The notes beneath the pieces were generated by a model, which ran no database searches, was not told where the DNA came from, and saw only the letters and a program-made list of their open reading frames with translations. Shown here piece by piece: positions 27,412 to 35,388 of a stretch of 64,000 nt of DNA (within the stretch, counting starts at the first letter, position 1; every line of letters starts with the position of its first letter). The position numbers and the translations under genes are program-made. The stretch lies in NCBI RefSeq assembly GCF_019392245.1, contig NZ_JAHXRL010000008.1, positions 62,001-126,000 on the forward strand, read 5' to 3'. This stretch comes from Sulfitobacter sp. CW3 (GTDB lineage: Bacteria > Pseudomonadota > Alphaproteobacteria > Rhodobacterales > Rhodobacteraceae).

Positions 27412-27548
27412 TTGGTTAAAATCAACTTGCCGGCGCGCGTGATCCGCAGCGTATAAGTCTGGTCTTCCAAAACGATCTGCGCCAATTCACCGCTTTTGGT
27501 CAGATCACGGGCATCATAGGTCGGCAAAGCGGATTGATGTGATGTCAT
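27408..27548 (-). CDS. hemP: Hemin uptake protein HemP
   Basis: A 46-residue protein reads MTSHQSALPTYDARDLTKSG, ELAQIVLEDQTYTLRITRAG and KLILTK. The pattern 'DARDLTKSGELAQIVLEDQTY...LRITRAGKLILTK' is the HemP family, small cytoplasmic proteins encoded at the head of heme/iron uptake operons in proteobacteria. Its stop overlaps the next gene's start. The gene is preceded by a 30-codon ORF and a structured leader. Iron control is expected from the family but the regulator is not encoded here. Confidence 0.88.
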   Translation of the reverse strand: MTSHQSALPTYDARDLTKSGELAQIVLEDQTYTLRITRAGKLILTK

Positions 27549-27571
27549 CTGAGGCGGGGATTGTTGGAGGC

Positions 27572-27664
27572 TCATGAGCCTGCTCCAACACGGGCTTTGG
27601 GTTTGCTCGGCGCGTGTCCTTGTGCGCCAAAGCTCATGGATACCAGTGGTGCGATAAATAACAT
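27572..27664 (-). CDS. Possible 30-residue leader peptide upstream of hemP
   Basis: The ORF reads MLFIAPLVSMSFGAQGHAPS then KPKARVGAGS and stops 23 bases before hemP. Its ATG lies directly after the T-tract of a stem-loop, with GAGGT about 12 bases upstream inside the 3' arm of that stem. If the stem forms, the ribosome-binding site is hidden. It could be a regulatory upstream ORF, a small membrane peptide, or chance. Confidence 0.35.
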   Translation of the reverse strand: MLFIAPLVSMSFGAQGHAPSKPKARVGAGS

Positions 27665-27667
27665 TCT

Positions 27668-27738
27668 AAAAAGACCTCGCGTGTCGAATCTGTCGCCAGC
27701 ACCGCAATCGGAATCGGGATGGCTTGCACGAGGTCTTT
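27668..27738 (-). ncRNA. Structured leader RNA with terminator-like 3' end, upstream of hemP
   Basis: On the minus strand AAAGACCTCGTG pairs with CGCGAGGTCTTT (12 bp, one G-T), enclosing about 45 bases that can form an inner GCCA/TGGC pair. The 3' arm runs into TTTTT. A -10-like TAAATA 4-5 bases upstream of the stem, with TTGTCG 16 bases before it, would start transcription almost at the stem. The element could be an attenuator of the hemP operon or a small RNA of about 70 nt. Confidence 0.4.
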
Positions 27739-27759
27739 CCTGATTTATTTAGTAAGGTA

Positions 27760-27772
27760 TGTCAATCCGACA
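27760..27772. promoter_or_regulatory. Palindrome in the hemP promoter
   Basis: TGTCAATCCGACA is a TGTC-N5-GACA inverted repeat that overlaps the -35-like TTGTCG of the hemP-side promoter. Its position suggests a repressor site, most likely for an iron-responsive regulator. Confidence 0.4.
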
Positions 27773-27837
27773 AGTTTAGTCAGATTAAAGAAGTTCCCGA
27801 TTTCCACGATAACCGCCGCTTTGCAGGGCATGGGGTA

Positions 27838-28440
27838 TCACCGCTGCGCCCCGTATACCGTCATAATAGTATGCACCGCGCGATCGACATTGCGGTCCAT
27901 ACGATCATAAGGGATGTCACAAACGCCCAGCATCGCACGTTTCATGCCCGACCCCGTGAACAGCGCCATCAGGTCTTCGGCAATGTCCTGCGGCGTTTCC
28001 GTCAAGAGTAATAGCCCGTTATCGGCGGCTTCTTGGATGATCCGCGCAAGGGCATTGTTCGTTTTGCCATAGGCAGCCAGAAAGAACGCTTGCCCCATAT
28101 CGGGATTCTTGCGCGCTTCCTCGTGGATGACGCGGCTAAATTCAATTGTGTCACTAGAGTTCAAAAAAGTGAGCAGACGCATACCAAATTGCGTTAACGC
28201 GTTTTGCAGATCATCGCGCGTTTCAATTTTGGGCTGATCCGAACCGCTAATTTTGGCTGTTTCAAGCTCGGTCAGGCGGCGCAAAATGTCCGTCATATTG
28301 GTGAAATGCCTATATATCGTGGCCTTTGACACCGCCGCCTCACGCGCCAGCATATCCGTAGACACACCAGAAAACCCGTGCTCAAAAAACAGATCACGGG
28401 CCGCGTTCAGAATTCTCGTCTCTGCTGAAAACATACTCAT
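27838..28440 (-). CDS. TetR/AcrR-family repressor of the adjacent RND pump
   Basis: The 200-residue protein has a TetR N-terminal HTH (RILNAARDLFFEHGFSGVST, then MLAREAAVSKATIYRHFTNM) and a ligand-binding helical C-terminal domain of the AcrR C-terminal type. It is transcribed away from an RND efflux operon, the standard layout for a local repressor. Two copies of an 18-bp near-palindrome lie between them (28473-28490 and 28521-28538). The effector is unknown. Confidence 0.92.
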   Translation of the reverse strand: MSMFSAETRILNAARDLFFEHGFSGVSTDMLAREAAVSKATIYRHFTNMTDILRRLTELETAKISGSDQPKIETRDDLQNALTQFGMRLLTFLNSSDTIEFSRVIHEEARKNPDMGQAFFLAAYGKTNNALARIIQEAADNGLLLLTETPQDIAEDLMALFTGSGMKRAMLGVCDIPYDRMDRNVDRAVHTIMTVYGAQR

Positions 28441-28472
28441 AACTACACCAGATTGGATTTTTATCGAACAGA

Positions 28473-28490
28473 AAGTACTAATCAGTACTT
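28473..28490. promoter_or_regulatory. Probable TetR operator, copy 1
   Basis: AAGTACTAATCAGTACTT is an almost perfect palindrome (arms AAGTACT and AGTACTT) 32 bp upstream of the tetR ATG. Confidence 0.65.
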
Positions 28491-28520
28491 AGTTGCCTTG
28501 CGCCTGATGTCAAACAGCTT

Positions 28521-28538
28521 AAGTACCAGCCAGTACTC
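28521..28538. promoter_or_regulatory. Probable TetR operator, copy 2
   Basis: AAGTACCAGCCAGTACTC repeats copy 1 with five changes and sits 14 bp before the efflux adaptor ATG. The two copies are 48 bp apart start to start. Confidence 0.6.
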
Positions 28539-28552
28539 ACCAGGAGCCCGGC

Positions 28553-29629
28553 ATGATCAAACCTGTTTTAACCGCAATCATCTGTCTTTTACCACTGGCA
28601 AGCGTCGCCCAAGACACGGCTGTTTTGACGCCTTCCGGCGATTTAGCGCCGATGCGAGCCGTAAAGCTGATCACGCCAAGCGGATCGACACAGCCAGACA
28701 AGCGGGTCTTTTTCGGGCAGATCGTGGCCAAGGAAACCGTGGATGTATCGTTCGAGGTCGGCGGCCGGCTGGTTTCATTCGATGCCCAAGAGGGTGAGTT
28801 CATGGAGGCTGGCACGCAGATTGCAGCCTTGGATCATGCCCCCTTTGAACGCGCAGTCGAACGCGCGCGCCTGCAGCTGGCACAGTCAGAGCGTGATTTC
28901 GTGCGCTTGCAAAAGCTGGCCCAGTCCAACACCGTCGCAGAAACGCAGGTCGAGGATGCCAAAACCGGTCGTGACCTTGCAGCGGTTGCCCTGCAAGAAG
29001 CTCAGGACGCGCTGGATGATGCCACATTACATGTTCCGTTCCGCGCGCTTGTCGCATCGCGGCTGACGCCCAACTTTGCCAACGTATCCCCCGGTCAGGC
29101 CATTGTTCGCCTGCATGACATGTCCGAGGTCCGCGTCGAAATTGACGTGCCTGAACGGTTGTTCCAGCAGCGCGATGCCACGGGTGGTCTGACCTTTACC
29201 GGTTCATCGCCCCTGTTCCCCATCGAGGTGCCGCTTGAGCTGCGCGAATTCAACGCCGAAACCCAAAACATCGGCCAAAGCTACCGCGTCACATTCGCGC
29301 TGCCAGCCGATATGGTCAGCCCCGCGATCATTCCCGGCGCATCGATGACGGTAACCGCCACGATGCACTCAGCAACGGCCCCCGTCGCGATCGTGCCGCC
29401 GTCTGCCGTGACAATCGACAGCGGCACCACAAAAGTGATGGTTTATACGCCAAACGCAGATGCCAAAACGGGCACCGTTGATTGGCAAGCCGTCGATGTC
29501 GGATCAGCAACGGGGACTGACATCACCGTGTCCGGTCTGGACCCTGACGCGCAAATTGTGGCCGCTGGGGCGCATTTGCTAAGGGCTGGCGACGCCGTGC
29601 GCCCCTATGCCGGGCTAAGCGTGGATTGA
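28553..29629 (+). CDS. RND efflux periplasmic adaptor (membrane fusion protein)
   Basis: The 358-residue protein has a signal peptide (VLTAIICLLPLASVA) and the HlyD/AcrA layout. A barrel-sandwich half reads VDVSFEVGGRLVSFDAQEGE and a coiled coil reads RAVERARLQLAQSERDFVRL. The second lipoyl half reads FRALVASRLTPNFANVSPGQ, and a beta-barrel and membrane-proximal domain follow. No lipobox Cys is seen after the signal. It links the inner-membrane pump to an outer-membrane channel, which is not encoded here. AGGAG precedes the ATG, and it is separated by 4 bp from the pump gene. Confidence 0.93.
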   Translation: MIKPVLTAIICLLPLASVAQDTAVLTPSGDLAPMRAVKLITPSGSTQPDKRVFFGQIVAKETVDVSFEVGGRLVSFDAQEGEFMEAGTQIAALDHAPFERAVERARLQLAQSERDFVRLQKLAQSNTVAETQVEDAKTGRDLAAVALQEAQDALDDATLHVPFRALVASRLTPNFANVSPGQAIVRLHDMSEVRVEIDVPERLFQQRDATGGLTFTGSSPLFPIEVPLELREFNAETQNIGQSYRVTFALPADMVSPAIIPGASMTVTATMHSATAPVAIVPPSAVTIDSGTTKVMVYTPNADAKTGTVDWQAVDVGSATGTDITVSGLDPDAQIVAAGAHLLRAGDAVRPYAGLSVD

Positions 29630-29633
29630 TCTG

Positions 29634-32600
29634 ATGAAAATTGCACGTTTTTCGATCCAGTATCCAATCTACACTTGGATATTCATTCTGTTTTCACTGT
29701 TTGGTGGCGCGTTTGGCTATCTCTCTGTTGGCAAGCTGGAAGACCCTAGTTTCACCCTGAAAAGCGCGCTGGTGATTACACCCTACCCCGGCGCGAACGC
29801 GGCTGAAGTATCGACCGAAGTATCCGAGGTGCTGGAAGCAGAAATCCAGCAAATGGATGAGATTAAACAGGTCACATCCCGCAACACCCAAGGTCTGTCG
29901 GTGATCGAGGTAGAAGTCCAAGATACATACGGCGGGGATGAGCTCATTCAGGTCTGGGACGATCTGCGTGACCGCGTATCGGATGCGCGGGCTGACCTGC
30001 CTGACGGGGCCCTGACATCTATTGTGAATGATGACTTTGGCGACGTTTACGGCATTCTATACGGCGTATCAGCCCCCGGCTTCACAGACGCCGAAATCTG
30101 GGAAATCTCGACCTATCTGCGCCGCAATCTGTTGACCGTCGAAGGCGTTGCGAACGTCCAGATACAGGGCCTGCCCGAAGAGGCGATATTCGTTGAACCG
30201 TCCTCGCAGATCCTGTCATCGCTTGGCGTTGATCCTACCTTGATCATCGGGGCAATCAGCGCATCCACCGAAGTCAACGCAACCGGTTTTGTCACAAACG
30301 GCACGAGCAATCTGCGCGTCTCGGCCCCGTCGGCCCAAGACAGTGTAAGCGAGATCAGCGGCCTTACATTTGGGTTTCAGGGCGAGGTAATGAACCTGCT
30401 TGATATCGCCGACGTCAGCCGTGGTCGTGTCGACGAACCCGAACATATATTGCGCCACAATGGTCAGGAAATATTTACCATGGGCGTGTCGGGCCTGTCG
30501 TCCGAAAACATCGTGGCGGTCGGCCACCGGGTCGAGGCCGAACTGGAAACACTGCAAACGCTTTTGCCCATCGGCGTTACGATCGAGCCGATTTACGAAC
30601 AACATCGCGTCGTTGAGGAATCCAACGGTGCCTTCCTCGTCTCGCTTGCGCTTTCTGTCGGTGTGGTGATTGCCGTTCTGGCCATTTTCATGGGGCCACG
30701 CGCGGCAGTTGTTGTCGGGGTTTCCTTGTTACTGACCGTTCTGGCGACGTTCTTTTTCATGTATCTGTTCGAGGTCAAAGTCGAACGGATCAGTCTGGGT
30801 GCCTTGATCATTGCGATGGGGATGCTGGTGGATAATGCCATCGTGATCGCCGAAGGAATGCAACAAGACATGCGCAAGGGCATGTCGTCAAAAGACGCCG
30901 CCGACAGTGCTGCAAACAAGACGCAAATACCGCTGCTGGGTGCAACTGTGATCGGTGTCATGGCCTTTGCCGGGATCGGGCTTTCGCCGGATGCGTCGGG
31001 TGAATTCATGTTCTCGCTGTTTGCCGTGATCACCATTTCGCTGATGCTGTCGTGGTTGGTCGCTGTGACGATCACGCCGTTGCTGGGACATTATATGTTC
31101 AAGATCGGCGGATTGGCCGCAGATGACAGCGGCTATGACGGGCCGGTTTTCCGCACCTACGGCTGGGTTGTTCGGTCGGCGTTGAAAATTCGCTGGCTGG
31201 TGATTGCCGCATTGATTGGCACCACCGTCGCCAGCGTCATCGCATTTGGCAGCGTTAAACAGCAGTTTTTCCCGCCTGCCACCACGCCCCTGTTCTATCT
31301 TGAATACAAAGGCGTGCAGGGCACCTCGATCGAGACGACATCCCGTGATGTTAAAATCGTCGAGGACTGGCTGGCCGAGCGCGACGATGTCGAGGCCGTG
31401 ACGGCCACGATTGGCAAAGGGCTTAGCCGCTTTATGCTGACCTATGCCGCACCGGATTCCGACAGTTCGTTTGCGCAATTGGTGATCCGTGCCAAAGCCA
31501 AGGAAGACATCCCCGCCTTGCGTGCCGATCTGGATCAATTCGTAATCAACACCCTGCCTTGGGCGGAATTGCAGTCAAAACGGATCATCTTTGGCCCGCC
31601 TGTCAGTTCCGATATCGCAGCGCGGTTTTCCGGGCCCGATGCGGATGTCTTGCGTGATCTGGCCAATCAGGCCAAAGAAATCCTGATCACTGCAACCCCG
31701 AATCTGCACAGCGAATATATCGATTGGCGCGAACAAGAGATCGTGACCCGGCCGCTTTACGCAGAAGATCGCGCGCAGGCGGCGGGCATTTCACGCAGCG
31801 ATGTTGCCAACGCCATTGCCTTGGCGACCAACGGTATTCCTGCGGGCACCTACCGCGAACGCGACCGTCTGATCGACATCATTGTGCGCACCCCGCGCAG
31901 TGAAACCGCCCGTGATGGTCAGCTGTTGGACCAGATCGTTTATTCAAGTGCCATTCAGGATTATCTTCCGCTGATGCAGCTGATCGACGGCTTCGAGGTC
32001 TTGACCCAGAACCCCGTCGTCGAGCGGCGCAATAGGGTCCAGACGATCACCGTAAACGCCAATGTTATCGACGGGCTGACCGCGCCAAGCGTATTCCCCG
32101 AGGTCCGTGCACAAATCGAGGCCATTGAGCTGCCGCCCGGCTATGTGATGGAATGGGGCGGCGAATTCGAGAGCGCCGGCGATGCGCAGCAATCGCTGGG
32201 CAAACAAATGCCGCTCAGCTTCGGAACAATGCTGCTGATCACGATTCTGCTGTTTGGCAAGCTGCGTCAGACGGCTGTAATCTGGACGATTGTTCCGATG
32301 TCGATCATCGGCGTGTCGCTCGGCCTGCTGTTCACGGGGTTGGCGTTCAGCTTTACCGCCTTGCTGGGGCTGCTCGCGCTGTCGGGGATGCTGATCAAGA
32401 ACGCGATTGTTCTGGTCGAGGAAATCGACGTGCAAAAGGCCGAAGGGCTGCCTCAGAAAGAGGCGATCATAACGGCCAGCGTGTCGCGACTGCGGCCTGT
32501 GATCTTGGCCGCTGGCACGACGATCCTGGGCATGATCCCGCTGCTATATGACGGGTTCTTTGCCGCGATGGCTGTGACGATCATGGGCGGTCTTGGCTTT

Positions 32601-32684
32601 GCCTCTGTGCTGACCCTGATCGGTGTGCCCGTCTTGTACCACACCTATCTGCGCAAGGAACGCGTCGCCGAGGCGCAAGCCTGA
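29634..32684 (+). CDS. RND efflux pump inner-membrane permease
   Basis: The 1016-residue protein has the AcrB-type topology: a first helix at residues 10-30, a large periplasmic loop, helices 2-6, then a repeat of the same. SLGALIIAMGMLVDNAIVIA is the conserved helix 4 carrying the proton-relay Asp, and LSGMLIKNAIVLVEEID is the matching second-half segment. The periplasmic N-terminal loop contains KLEDPSFTLKSALVITPYPG, typical of the 'efflux RND transporter permease' group rather than heavy-metal CzcA. Proton-driven export of hydrophobic compounds is expected. The operon ends with a strong hairpin. Confidence 0.94.
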   Translation: MKIARFSIQYPIYTWIFILFSLFGGAFGYLSVGKLEDPSFTLKSALVITPYPGANAAEVSTEVSEVLEAEIQQMDEIKQVTSRNTQGLSVIEVEVQDTYGGDELIQVWDDLRDRVSDARADLPDGALTSIVNDDFGDVYGILYGVSAPGFTDAEIWEISTYLRRNLLTVEGVANVQIQGLPEEAIFVEPSSQILSSLGVDPTLIIGAISASTEVNATGFVTNGTSNLRVSAPSAQDSVSEISGLTFGFQGEVMNLLDIADVSRGRVDEPEHILRHNGQEIFTMGVSGLSSENIVAVGHRVEAELETLQTLLPIGVTIEPIYEQHRVVEESNGAFLVSLALSVGVVIAVLAIFMGPRAAVVVGVSLLLTVLATFFFMYLFEVKVERISLGALIIAMGMLVDNAIVIAEGMQQDMRKGMSSKDAADSAANKTQIPLLGATVIGVMAFAGIGLSPDASGEFMFSLFAVITISLMLSWLVAVTITPLLGHYMFKIGGLAADDSGYDGPVFRTYGWVVRSALKIRWLVIAALIGTTVASVIAFGSVKQQFFPPATTPLFYLEYKGVQGTSIETTSRDVKIVEDWLAERDDVEAVTATIGKGLSRFMLTYAAPDSDSSFAQLVIRAKAKEDIPALRADLDQFVINTLPWAELQSKRIIFGPPVSSDIAARFSGPDADVLRDLANQAKEILITATPNLHSEYIDWREQEIVTRPLYAEDRAQAAGISRSDVANAIALATNGIPAGTYRERDRLIDIIVRTPRSETARDGQLLDQIVYSSAIQDYLPLMQLIDGFEVLTQNPVVERRNRVQTITVNANVIDGLTAPSVFPEVRAQIEAIELPPGYVMEWGGEFESAGDAQQSLGKQMPLSFGTMLLITILLFGKLRQTAVIWTIVPMSIIGVSLGLLFTGLAFSFTALLGLLALSGMLIKNAIVLVEEIDVQKAEGLPQKEAIITASVSRLRPVILAAGTTILGMIPLLYDGFFAAMAVTIMGGLGFASVLTLIGVPVLYHTYLRKERVAEAQA

Positions 32685-32690
32685 TAAAGC

Positions 32691-32722
32691 GCGGGGCATT
32701 CGTATGATGCGCAATGCCCCGC
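32691..32722 (+). terminator. Stem-loop after the RND operon
   Basis: GCGGGGCATT, a 12-base loop and AATGCCCCGC form a perfect 10-bp stem 6 bases after the stop. T-tract absent. Confidence 0.65.
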
Positions 32723-33021
32723 ACGCCCCCGGGTAACAAAGCCCCCCATCCGGTTTCGCCACCTTTTTGCGCGGGGTCGGGCATAATTGATCTAGGTCAA
32801 CGCGGCCTGCCCCGAGCTATGGCACCTTTTCTAAAGCAAGATAAGGTAAGTGGACGCGTGGCAACTATCTCCCAAAGACAATGCAAACCCCATCGCGGTC
32901 GAAAGACCGGCAATGCATTATGCGTGGCCGCCGTCACTTACCACTTGCACATTAAGCCCGTGTTCCCTGCGCGCCCCTGAAACAGCCGGGCGCGCCCCAA
33001 TACCCATATGAAGGACAGATA
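32723..33021. other. Intergenic stretch with an FNR-type site
   Basis: No convincing gene lies here. The open frame over 32714-32980 starts inside the terminator stem and has no family. The stretch contains the FNR-like site at 32787-32800 and, near its end, AAGGA as the ribosome-binding site of the YdcH gene. Confidence 0.5.
32787..32800. promoter_or_regulatory. FNR/FnrL-type operator (one mismatch)
   Basis: TTGATCTAGGTCAA differs from TTGAT-N4-ATCAA at one position. It lies about 220 bp upstream of the YdcH start at 33022, with no other gene between. Confidence 0.6.
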
Positions 33022-33267
33022 ATGTCGAATACCCCACATAAACTGGCAGCCGAATTCCCCGAACATGTCAGCCGCATGCACGAGCTTTGTGTCTCTGACG
33101 CGCATTTTGAGAAGCTGCACGATGCGTACCATGTCGCCAATCGCGCGGTGCATGCCGCCGAAACCAACGTAAAGCCGACATCGGACGAGCACCTGACCGA
33201 ATTGCGCAAGGAACGGATGCTGCTCAAGGATCAGGTCTATGCCTATCTGACCGCCGACAAAGTTTAA
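33022..33267 (+). CDS. YdcH/DUF465-family small protein
   Basis: The 81-residue helical protein has the DUF465 pattern: HKLAAEFPEHVSRMHELCVS, FEKLHDAYHVANRAVHAAET and HLTELRKERMLLKDQVYAYL. These proteins are short coiled-coil helices of unknown function, common in proteobacteria. The ATG has AAGGA at 6 bases. It seems to be a single-gene unit, with an intrinsic terminator after it and an FNR-like site before it. Confidence 0.9.
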   Translation: MSNTPHKLAAEFPEHVSRMHELCVSDAHFEKLHDAYHVANRAVHAAETNVKPTSDEHLTELRKERMLLKDQVYAYLTADKV

Positions 33268-33314
33268 AATGACCGCCTGAAACTGCAGGCGATTATCCGT
33301 CATCAACGGATTAA

Positions 33315-33344
33315 AGCGGACCTTATACCAAGGTCTGCTTTTTT
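33315..33344 (+). terminator. Intrinsic terminator after YdcH gene
   Basis: AGCGGACCTT, loop ATACC and AAGGTCTGCT form a stem (one G-T pair) ending in TTTTTT. Confidence 0.85.
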
Positions 33345-33596
33345 GCATTTTTACCGCTCATCAATCATGCGGTCCCGCGTCTGACCCCAAGCGATCCCGT
33401 TTGGCATATGTATTCTGTGCTCTGCACTAATCCGTCAGCAGGAGGTTCATGTGGCACCTCACCCCACGCCATACTGCTTTGGATAATTTATTGGCAATCT
33501 TTGGAACTGTTCGCGCCGTCCCTTCGTTGGATCATGAGGTGTCAATTTACGGCACCCTTCCACACGCCTGCGTGCATACTGATCAAGGATATCCCA
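33345..33596. other. Leader of the dehydrogenase operon
   Basis: No recognised gene lies here. The stretch contains a strong AGGAGG site followed at 33449 by an ATG opening a 74-codon frame (MWHLTPRHTALDNLLAIF...) that runs out of frame into the cytochrome gene. This may be a regulatory upstream ORF or chance. AAGGA at about 33585 serves the cytochrome ATG at 33597. Confidence 0.4.
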
Positions 33597-34898
33597 ATGC
33601 TGAAAAAAATCTTCCTCGGAGCTGTGGCCTTGGGGGTCATCGGCGCATTGGGTTTTGGCGTCTACGCGTATAAATCACCAATCGATCCGATCAGCGCCGA
33701 TCAGCGCGATGCATTTGATCCTGATGTTATCGAAAAGGGCCGCATTCTGGCCGCCGCCGGATATTGCGCCACCTGCCATACAGCTGCCGATGGCCCGGCA
33801 TATGCGGGCAACTACGCGATGGATACCGGGTTTGGTACGATCTATTCCACCAACCTGACGCCCGACATGGACAGCGGCATCGGGTCATATTCCCCCGCTG
33901 CATTCCGCCGCGCCATGCACGAAGGCGTCGACCGCGAAGGCCGTCATTTGTTCCCCGCCTTCCCCTATGATCACTTTACCAAAATGACCGACGAAGATGT
34001 GGATGCGATCTATGCCTACATCATGACCGAGGTCGAGCCGGTCAAAACGGTTCAGAAAGAGAACGAGCTGCCATTCCCGCTGGACCAACGGTTCTTGCAA
34101 GCCGGATGGAAGCTGCTGTTCGCCGATTTTGGTCAATACGAGCCTGACCCGACCCATTCGGCTGCGTGGAACCGTGGTGCCTATCTGGCCGAGGGCCTGA
34201 CCCACTGTGGGGCCTGTCACACACCGCGCAACCTGCTTGGCGCGGAAAAAGCATCACAGCAATACGCCGGTGCCGAGATCGACCGCTGGAGCGCACCTGC
34301 CCTGACGGCGGCCAACGCGTCTGCCGTGCCTTGGACAGCGGCTGAATTCAAAACATATCTCATTGACGGCACAACGACCTATCACGGCGTCGCGGCTGGC
34401 CCGATGGGCCCCGTGGTCCACGAAGGTGTGCGCGAATTGCCGCAAAGCGATATGGACGCATTGGCCGTGTATCTGGCCGACAAGGTCGGTGCGACAGATG
34501 ATGACCCGGCCCAAAGCAAGGTCGTCTTGGCCAGCTTGCAACGCAACCAGCCCGACCCGCAGTATCGCCGCGACTTGGGCGAACGGCTGTATGCGACGGC
34601 CTGCGCATCGTGCCACTACAACGCCGAACAAATCCGCCAGGGGCGTCCCGACTTGGGCATCAACTCTGCCACCAACCTGGAACAACCCAACAACCTGATC
34701 CATGTCATGCTGGACGGCGTCAACGGCCCCGAGGGTATTCCGGGCGTGGTCATGCCGGGGTTTCGTGGCGCGTTGAACGACGATGAAATTACCGCGATTG
34801 CCGCCTATTTGCGCAGCAACCGTGCAGGCAAACCGGCCTGGCCAAATCTGGCGGATACGGTTGCCGATATCCGTGTGAACGGTCCCACCGCACACTAA
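33597..34898 (+). CDS. Tri-heme cytochrome c subunit of a membrane-bound dehydrogenase
   Basis: The 433-residue protein has an N-terminal membrane anchor/signal ([20 protein letters not shown]) and three heme c motifs: CATCH near residue 60, CGACH near 205 and CASCH near 338. This is the layout of the cytochrome subunit of alcohol/aldehyde dehydrogenases (AdhB-like). It passes electrons from the following molybdenum enzyme to the quinone pool or oxidase. The ATG at 33597, preceded by AAGGA, is preferred over earlier in-frame starts because it places the signal first. The iron-sulfur subunit follows 16 bp later. Confidence 0.9.
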   Translation: MLKKIFLGAVALGVIGALGFGVYAYKSPIDPISADQRDAFDPDVIEKGRILAAAGYCATCHTAADGPAYAGNYAMDTGFGTIYSTNLTPDMDSGIGSYSPAAFRRAMHEGVDREGRHLFPAFPYDHFTKMTDEDVDAIYAYIMTEVEPVKTVQKENELPFPLDQRFLQAGWKLLFADFGQYEPDPTHSAAWNRGAYLAEGLTHCGACHTPRNLLGAEKASQQYAGAEIDRWSAPALTAANASAVPWTAAEFKTYLIDGTTTYHGVAAGPMGPVVHEGVRELPQSDMDALAVYLADKVGATDDDPAQSKVVLASLQRNQPDPQYRRDLGERLYATACASCHYNAEQIRQGRPDLGINSATNLEQPNNLIHVMLDGVNGPEGIPGVVMPGFRGALNDDEITAIAAYLRSNRAGKPAWPNLADTVADIRVNGPTAH

Positions 34899-34914
34899 TC
34901 TAAAGGAAGACAAG

Positions 34915-35388
34915 ATGATAAAATTTCAGATCAACGGACGCGATGTCAGCGTCGACGCAGATCCTGATACGCCACTGCTGTGGGCCATCCGCGACGAAGT
35001 CGGCTTGACCGGTACAAAATTCGGCTGTGGCATTGGCATGTGCGGGGCGTGCACCGTTCACGTTGGCGGCCGCGCCACGCGGTCCTGTATCACGACGCTG
35101 TCCGATGTCGCCGGCACCAGCGTGACCACGATCGAAGGCTTGGACGAACAATCCAACCACCCGGTTCAAGAGGCATGGCGCAATTTGCGTGTGCCCCAAT
35201 GTGGTTACTGCCAGTCAGGTCAAATCATGCAAGCCGCCGCGTTGCTGCAAGACATCCCTGACCCCACCGACGACGACATCGATGCCGTCATGACCGGCAA
35301 CCTTTGCCGCTGCATGACCTATCCGCGCATTCGCCAAGCCGTCCGCGAAGCCGCGACCGCAATGACAGGAGCGCAAGATAATGGGTAA
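34915..35388 (+). CDS. 2Fe-2S subunit of a molybdenum hydroxylase (IorA-like)
   Basis: The 157-residue protein carries two 2Fe-2S clusters: the plant-type site [12 protein letters not shown] with its fourth Cys in TRSCITTL, and the helical site [10 protein letters not shown] with [12 protein letters not shown]. Size and order match the small subunit of isoquinoline 1-oxidoreductase / aldehyde oxidoreductases. It sits between the molybdenum subunit and the cytochrome in the electron chain. It has no signal peptide and is probably exported bound to the Tat-targeted large subunit. It overlaps the next gene by 8 bp. Confidence 0.93.
   Translation: MIKFQINGRDVSVDADPDTPLLWAIRDEVGLTGTKFGCGIGMCGACTVHVGGRATRSCITTLSDVAGTSVTTIEGLDEQSNHPVQEAWRNLRVPQCGYCQSGQIMQAAALLQDIPDPTDDDIDAVMTGNLCRCMTYPRIRQAVREAATAMTGAQDNG

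Noticed and set aside
32714..32980. Plus-strand ORF of 88 codons before YdcH
   Set aside because: It begins inside the RND terminator stem, lacks a ribosome-binding site and has no family. The FNR-type site in the same stretch explains the region better.
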